DNA of 64,000 nucleotides, from the NCBI GenBank assembly GCA_910587915.1, contig CAJUOB010000007.1, forward strand, positions 1 through 64,000. Direction: 5' to 3'. Position 1 is the first letter of the stretch. Each line of letters opens with the position of its first letter. Positions 60,388 through 64,000 of this stretch are shown piece after piece. The translations under genes and the position numbers were made by a program. The stretch is from an uncultured Muribaculaceae bacterium (GTDB taxonomy: Bacteria; Bacteroidota; Bacteroidia; Bacteroidales; Muribaculaceae). The notes under the pieces were generated by a model. The model was not told the origin of the DNA. It did no database searches and worked only from the letters and a program-made list of their open reading frames with translations.

Positions 60388-61386
60388 TCATAGAAGATAC
60401 ATGCTATAAAATGCTGCGATTTCATTGAAAGGAATTATGTCGAGCTGGTCGTAGAGATCGCAGTGGCTCGCACCGTTTACGGTGAGCATTTGCTTGTTGC
60501 TGCCTTTCAGTCGGGCGAAAGTATCTTTGCCAAAATAATAGGAGTGAGCCTTGTCGCCATGAACTATAAGTACGGCATTTTCCAACTCATCGGCATATTC
60601 AAAGAACTTGAAGTTCATGAATGGCAGCGTCGAGGTCGAATTCCATCCGTCGGTGGAATTTCCGCTCCGGGGATGAAATCCACGAGAGGTCTTATAGTAG
60701 GCGTGGTAATCCTTCAGAAACTGTGGTGCGTCATCAGGTACGGGGTCTGCCACGCCTCCGGCACGAAGATATTCGCCCTTGCGGTAATCCTCGGTGCGCT
60801 GGGTGGCAAGTGCCCTGCGGTTGGCATTTCGCTTTTCGGCCGAGTCGTCTGCGTCGAAATATCCGTTGGCTACGACTCTGGTCATGTCGTACATGGTGGC
60901 TGCAACGGTAGCCTTGATGCGGGGATCGTTGATTGCTGCCTGAATGGCGATGCCGCCCCAGCCACAAATGCCGAGAATGCCGATTCGATCCATATCGACA
61001 TCCGGTTGCACCGACAGGAAGTCGACTGCTGCCGAGAAGTCCTCGGTATTTATATCGGGAGATGCTACGCGACGTGGTTGGCCGCCGCTCTCGCCGGTAA
61101 ATGACGGGTCGAATGCGATCGTAAGAAATCCGCGCTCCGCAAGTTGCTGGGCATATAGACCGCTCGATTGCTCTTTTACAGCACCGAAAGGCCCGCTCAC
61201 GGCGATAGCGGCCATCTTTCCGGTGGCGTTCTTGGGCGTATACATATCGGCGGCAATAGTCACACCATAACGGTTTACAAATGTCACTTTGCGATGATCT
61301 ACCATTTCACTCTTCGGGAAAACCTTGTCCCACTCCTGGGTGAGCTCCAGGCTTCTCGCCGGGGCTATCGACGTGTTTGTATTCAT
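60388..61386 (-). CDS. Alpha/beta hydrolase, dienelactone-hydrolase / YcjY-like
   Basis: 332 aa from ATG 61386 (MNTNTSIAPARSLELTQEW); the frame is open to 61452. Cytosolic by sequence. The alpha/beta-hydrolase core has AAIAVSGPFGAVKEQSSGLYAQQLAERGFLTIAFDPSFTG, then the nucleophile elbow GICGWGG (the Cys is the probable nucleophile, as in dienelactone hydrolases), the acid strand LIVHGDKAHSYYF, and catalytic His in NGASHCDLYD. The substrate is unknown. It is divergent from an AraC regulator with a 170-nt shared promoter region, so control by that regulator is likely. Confidence 0.85.
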   Translation of the reverse strand: MNTNTSIAPARSLELTQEWDKVFPKSEMVDHRKVTFVNRYGVTIAADMYTPKNATGKMAAIAVSGPFGAVKEQSSGLYAQQLAERGFLTIAFDPSFTGESGGQPRRVASPDINTEDFSAAVDFLSVQPDVDMDRIGILGICGWGGIAIQAAINDPRIKATVAATMYDMTRVVANGYFDADDSAEKRNANRRALATQRTEDYRKGEYLRAGGVADPVPDDAPQFLKDYHAYYKTSRGFHPRSGNSTDGWNSTSTLPFMNFKFFEYADELENAVLIVHGDKAHSYYFGKDTFARLKGSNKQMLTVNGASHCDLYDQLDIIPFNEIAAFYSMYLL

Positions 61387-61556
61387 ATTCTGGATGTTTA
61401 ATGTCAATGAGTCGGTGACGGCACTTTGGCCTGTCGAAATTTTATGCTGCAAAATAACGGCAAAATCGCAATGGCTGTCCTACCCTTTTAGCGGAAATAC
61501 ATACCAAAAATCAATTACATGGCAATACATTAAAATTTAAGTTTTAAATTCGCGAT
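61387..61556. promoter_or_regulatory. Divergent promoter region between hydrolase and AraC regulator
   Basis: 170 nt without a gene. The AraC side is very A+T-rich, with a self-complementary stretch (TTAAAATTTAAGTTTTAAA, about 61530-61550). On the minus strand TATTTTG lies about 65 nt upstream of the hydrolase ATG and is one base short of the -7 consensus. It is a natural place for the AraC-family protein to bind. Confidence 0.4.
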
Positions 61557-62465
61557 ATGGAAAAACAGAACATCAATCTTAACTCAATCGACGTATATAA
61601 TAAGATGTATGGATTGCCCACACATCATCCATTGGTGACGGTGATCGACCTCAAGGAAGCTACCAAAGCGGTCAATCATGTGACAATCAACTACGGAGTA
61701 TATGCCTTGTTCCTGAAAAACGGTGTGAACTGTGCCATCCGGTATGGCCGACGCAGCTACGACTATCAGGAAGGTTCGGTGGTAAGCTTCTCGCCCGGAC
61801 AGACCATTGATGTCGAAATGGATAAAACCGAAGTTGCACCCGATGTCGTAGGGCTGATGTTCCATCCCGATCTTATCTACGGAACGCCTCTTGCCGAGAA
61901 AATAAAATCGTTCTCATTTTTCGACTATACCGAAATGGAGTCGCTGCATCTGTCCGATAGTGAGAAAACACAATTTCTCTTCTGTCTTCAACAGATAAAA
62001 CACGAAATCGAGCATCCGGTCGACCATCACTCTGCCGCGCTCCTTTCGGCCACCATACAGGTACTCATCGAATACCTGCATCGTTTCTACGACCGGCAAT
62101 TTATAACCCGGCACAAAGTTAACTCCGAGATCGTGACCGCGTTTCAGAAGCAACTCAAAGAATATTTCGATGGTTCGCAGCTGGAACATGGCTTGCCCAG
62201 CGTAGCCTATTTTGCCGAAAAAGCAAGCCTATCAGCCGGTTATTTCTCCGATCTGGTCCGCAAGGAGACAGGCTCCAGTCCTAAAGATATAATTTCATTG
62301 CACCTGATATCGGAGGCCAAACATCGTCTCGCCACCAAAACATCCGATATAAGCCGCATAGCCTACGAACTTGGTTTCGAATATCCTGCCCATTTCGCAC
62401 GCATGTTCAAACGCATGACCGGCGAAAGCCCCACCCAATACCGCACCAAACTCTCCCTGAATTAA
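61557..62465 (+). CDS. AraC-family transcriptional regulator
   Basis: 302 aa. The N-terminal ligand/dimerisation part (about 20-150) is a cupin-like fold (YDYQEGSVVSFSPGQTIDVEM). The C-terminal double helix-turn-helix (about 200-300) has FAEKASLSAGYFSDLVRKETGSSPKDIISLHLISEAKHRL and ISRIAYELGFEYPAHFARMFKRMTGESPTQYR, typical of AraC/XylS activators. Divergent from the alpha/beta hydrolase gene, which is the most likely target. The inducer is unknown. Confidence 0.92.
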   Translation: MEKQNINLNSIDVYNKMYGLPTHHPLVTVIDLKEATKAVNHVTINYGVYALFLKNGVNCAIRYGRRSYDYQEGSVVSFSPGQTIDVEMDKTEVAPDVVGLMFHPDLIYGTPLAEKIKSFSFFDYTEMESLHLSDSEKTQFLFCLQQIKHEIEHPVDHHSAALLSATIQVLIEYLHRFYDRQFITRHKVNSEIVTAFQKQLKEYFDGSQLEHGLPSVAYFAEKASLSAGYFSDLVRKETGSSPKDIISLHLISEAKHRLATKTSDISRIAYELGFEYPAHFARMFKRMTGESPTQYRTKLSLN

Positions 62466-62546
62466 TCGGTTACAGCTATTTTAGGTGTCATTTATCTATT
62501 ATACTATCTATCCATTTCAAGCCAAATGTAAACCGATCAATAAGTG

Positions 62547-62799
62547 TCATGTCAGATTTATCTGCCATTTTACATGCTTGGTAGAATCAGTGCGAGAGAG
62601 AATCTGTTTGTCCTTTAGAGATTTTATGGTCGATAGTGCTGGTGGAGAGACCGGTGGTTGCAGCGAGTTGTGCGATGGAGATGCCTGTATTGCCTTTAGC
62701 AGAGCAGTTTCTTTCAGTGTCAGGCCTTCGGTGATGGTTCTTGAAACATCGTTTTGGGGTTTCAACGTTTCTGAAACGTCATTTTGGCGTTGATTGTCG
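62547..62799 (-). pseudogene. Remnant of a winged-helix C-terminus (AlbA_2/RecG-like ATP-binding regulator type)
   Basis: On the minus strand an open frame reads QRQNDVSETLKPQNDVSRT, then TEGLTLKETALLKAIQ and STIKSLKDKQILSRTDSTKHVKWQI. The duplicated QNDVS unit followed by a winged helix resembles the end of Bacteroidales AlbA_2/divergent-AAA regulators. A stop codon (TAG) lies just upstream in this frame and no ATP-binding domain is present, so only the tail remains. A GTG, TTG or ATG start producing a useful protein is not evident. Confidence 0.5.
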
Positions 62800-62907
62800 T
62801 GCTAGCGAACGCGAAGATAACAGTTTTGTAACCCAATAAGCGGAGATATTGTTCAAACTCATCGTAGAGCTCCATAAATGCAAATGTAAGATAATTTTTA
62901 ATAAAAC

Positions 62908-62944
62908 AAAACGGAGTGTAAATCAATAAGTTACACTCCGTTTT
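62908..62944. terminator. Perfect 14-bp hairpin in the gene-poor region
   Basis: Arms 62908-62921 and 62931-62944 (AAAACGGAGTGTAA and its complement) surround a 9-nt loop. The A-rich and T-rich outer ends make it usable as a terminator in both directions. It probably served the decayed gene on the minus strand or its lost neighbour. Confidence 0.7.
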
Positions 62945-63209
62945 AAAGTTATATTTTAGGGAATATTTCACTTCCTCAAATATCGAGAGGTTAATAGAGC
63001 ATTATGTCTACGTGTTCCAAATATGGCAGCTTTAAAATCTATTGTTATCAAGCTAAATAAATCACTAATAAATGCTTGTATGAATACGTTTGCCTCGAGC
63101 GGTCTCATGATAGTATGGGCTTACACAGATAATGATGCGAACCACTTTTCGGCATTCTTGAGAATATCCTCAAAGGTGTATGCCGATTTGCGGTGTGTAA
63201 TGCATGGGC

Positions 63210-64000
63210 TTAAAGAATTGAGTCGTTATTTGGATTGTGGCGGTGATAGTTAGCAAGTGCTGATTGTGGGGTAGTGTTGGCATAACAATATGCGCAGCCG
63301 TGTGGACACGTGTTGTATGCGCCGATATCCTTTGATAGTATGCAGCCACAATGCTTGCGCTGGCCGCCGTCAGTGCGAGCATTGAAAAGAAAGTTTTGAA
63401 GAACTGCGTCATTAGGTGCCAGACGGGCTATCAGTTCAGGATCTATGCATCTGTTGTGGTCAATATTGAATTGTTCTACGGCGATTGGCTCAGAGCAAGT
63501 GGCTAGCCGGAGTCCCCATGATTCGTTTAACTCAGACAGTTTTTTAGCAAAACTCAACATCGATTCATTGTCCCATTCTTTATATTTGATTCCAGCCTGC
63601 ATCAGATTCTTTCCCACTTTCTTATATGAACCGATGTCGGCAAAACTGAAAACGAGTTTTTCTGTATAGCCGCGTAAGCGTTCCGAAATATCATCAATTT
63701 TTTCAAGCAATGATTCTTCAGAAACGGTATCGGTCAAAACAAGAGGGTCAAAACGCCAGACAACCGAGCCTTCCCCCAAAGTATCAACAAGACACTTGAA
63801 AGTATCAGTCCGCTGTTGCAATGCAGGCACATTGGCTTCAAAACCCTCTTTTTCATAATCGTTTAGTGTATATTGCACATAGCAACCAATTCCTCTCTCT
63901 CTAAGTCTATGAAGATTGGGAATGAGAGACGCTGGATTCTTAGACCAAAACACGACAAAGCGAGTATTGGCAAACGAAACATAACTGTCTTTGCCATTAA
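63210..64000 (-). CDS. DUF1848 family protein, 5' end beyond the window
   Basis: At least 263 codons remain open to the window edge; the frame before 63953 continues NGKDSYVSFANTRFVVFWSKNP, so the start lies past 64000. DUF1848 proteins look radical-SAM-like in their C-terminal Cys cluster. Here it is CGCILSKDIGAYNTCPHGCAYCYAN, which could hold an iron-sulfur cluster. The central part GVV/WRFDPLVLTDTVS and FSFADIGSYKKV match the family. The function is unestablished. AT content is higher than in the housekeeping genes. Confidence 0.85.
   Translation of the reverse strand, partial: NGKDSYVSFANTRFVVFWSKNPASLIPNLHRLRERGIGCYVQYTLNDYEKEGFEANVPALQQRTDTFKCLVDTLGEGSVVWRFDPLVLTDTVSEESLLEKIDDISERLRGYTEKLVFSFADIGSYKKVGKNLMQAGIKYKEWDNESMLSFAKKLSELNESWGLRLATCSEPIAVEQFNIDHNRCIDPELIARLAPNDAVLQNFLFNARTDGGQRKHCGCILSKDIGAYNTCPHGCAYCYANTTPQSALANYHRHNPNNDSIL

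Larger units (their letters stand above)
62466..63209. other. Gene-poor, AT-rich stretch with decay remnants
   Basis: 744 nt between the AraC gene and the DUF1848 gene. It holds a winged-helix fragment on the minus strand (62547-62799), a strong hairpin (62908-62944) and otherwise AT-rich sequence. A 76-codon plus-strand frame at 63023-63253 overlaps the DUF1848 gene and has no recognisable domain, so I do not call it a gene. Confidence 0.6.

Noticed and set aside
62762..62971. A minus-strand frame containing MELYDEFEQYLRLLGYK
   Set aside because: It stops inside the winged-helix remnant in another frame and shows no family; probably part of the decay or chance.
63023..63253. A 76-codon plus-strand frame in the gene-poor region
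   Set aside because: No recognisable domain, no promoter box, and it overlaps the end of the DUF1848 gene.
1..64000. CRISPR arrays, insertion sequences, integrase genes, rRNA operons, tmRNA or RNase P RNA
   Set aside because: No regularly spaced repeats, transposase or integrase motifs, or conserved RNA cores were seen while reading either strand.

Overview
The window comes from a Bacteroidales genome, probably Muribaculaceae or a close relative. The evidence is the recurring Bacteroidetes -7 promoter box (TAnnTTTG) in front of tRNA and protein genes, a SusC/SusD fructan utilisation locus with a hybrid two-component regulator, a Bacteroidetes-type LptD, an ECF sigma/anti-sigma/outer-membrane receptor trio, and many secreted glycosidases. 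The family-level assignment is inference.

Layout. 1-19.7 kb is mostly housekeeping. It holds the end of tRNA-Leu, rpiB, a GT2 glycosyltransferase, a DUF2807 adhesin-like protein, LptD, a GH35 beta-galactosidase, rarA, a TPR / phosphate-binding-like / small membrane protein cluster, an RluA pseudouridine synthase with fmt (coupled by TAATG), a GH78-like rhamnosidase, clpB and a small lipoprotein. 19.8-30.6 kb is more accessory. It has a 1,928-aa DUF4011-type helicase-nuclease, a GH105-DUF2264 fusion, an AT-rich membrane protein, and a macro-TIR fusion protein convergent with it. 30.6-40.3 kb returns to core genes: dinB, tRNA-Glu, a secreted unknown, rpmH (too short for most ORF cut-offs), an MGH1/GH63-like glycosidase, DUF2027-Smr plus EFR1 flavodoxin/ferredoxin, pyrD/pyrK, tRNA-Met and tRNA-Lys. 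40.5-44.2 kb is the sigma/anti-sigma/receptor trio, whose receptor gene carries an in-frame stop codon.

44.3-60.3 kb is a complete fructan (levan/inulin) utilisation locus. One arm runs leftwards: GH32, FHS-type sugar transporter, fructokinase. A hybrid two-component regulator with a periplasmic sugar-binding domain reads rightwards, followed by SusC, SusD, a two-FnIII DUF4960 surface glycan-binding protein, and a LamG-GH32 enzyme with a T9SS-like tail. Two related palindromes lie the same distance (59-60 nt from centre to -7 box) upstream of the GH32 arm and the susC arm. They are the likely operator of the regulator. The proposed logic is surface capture and cleavage, SusCD import, periplasmic GH32 hydrolysis, fructose uptake and phosphorylation, with the regulator sensing the sugar in the periplasm.

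60.4-64 kb holds an alpha/beta hydrolase divergent from an AraC regulator, a decayed winged-helix fragment, and a DUF1848 gene running off the window end. The strongest candidates for an undescribed system are the macro-TIR / membrane-protein pair and the DUF4011 helicase-nuclease nearby. No CRISPR array, insertion sequence, integrase or rRNA was seen.
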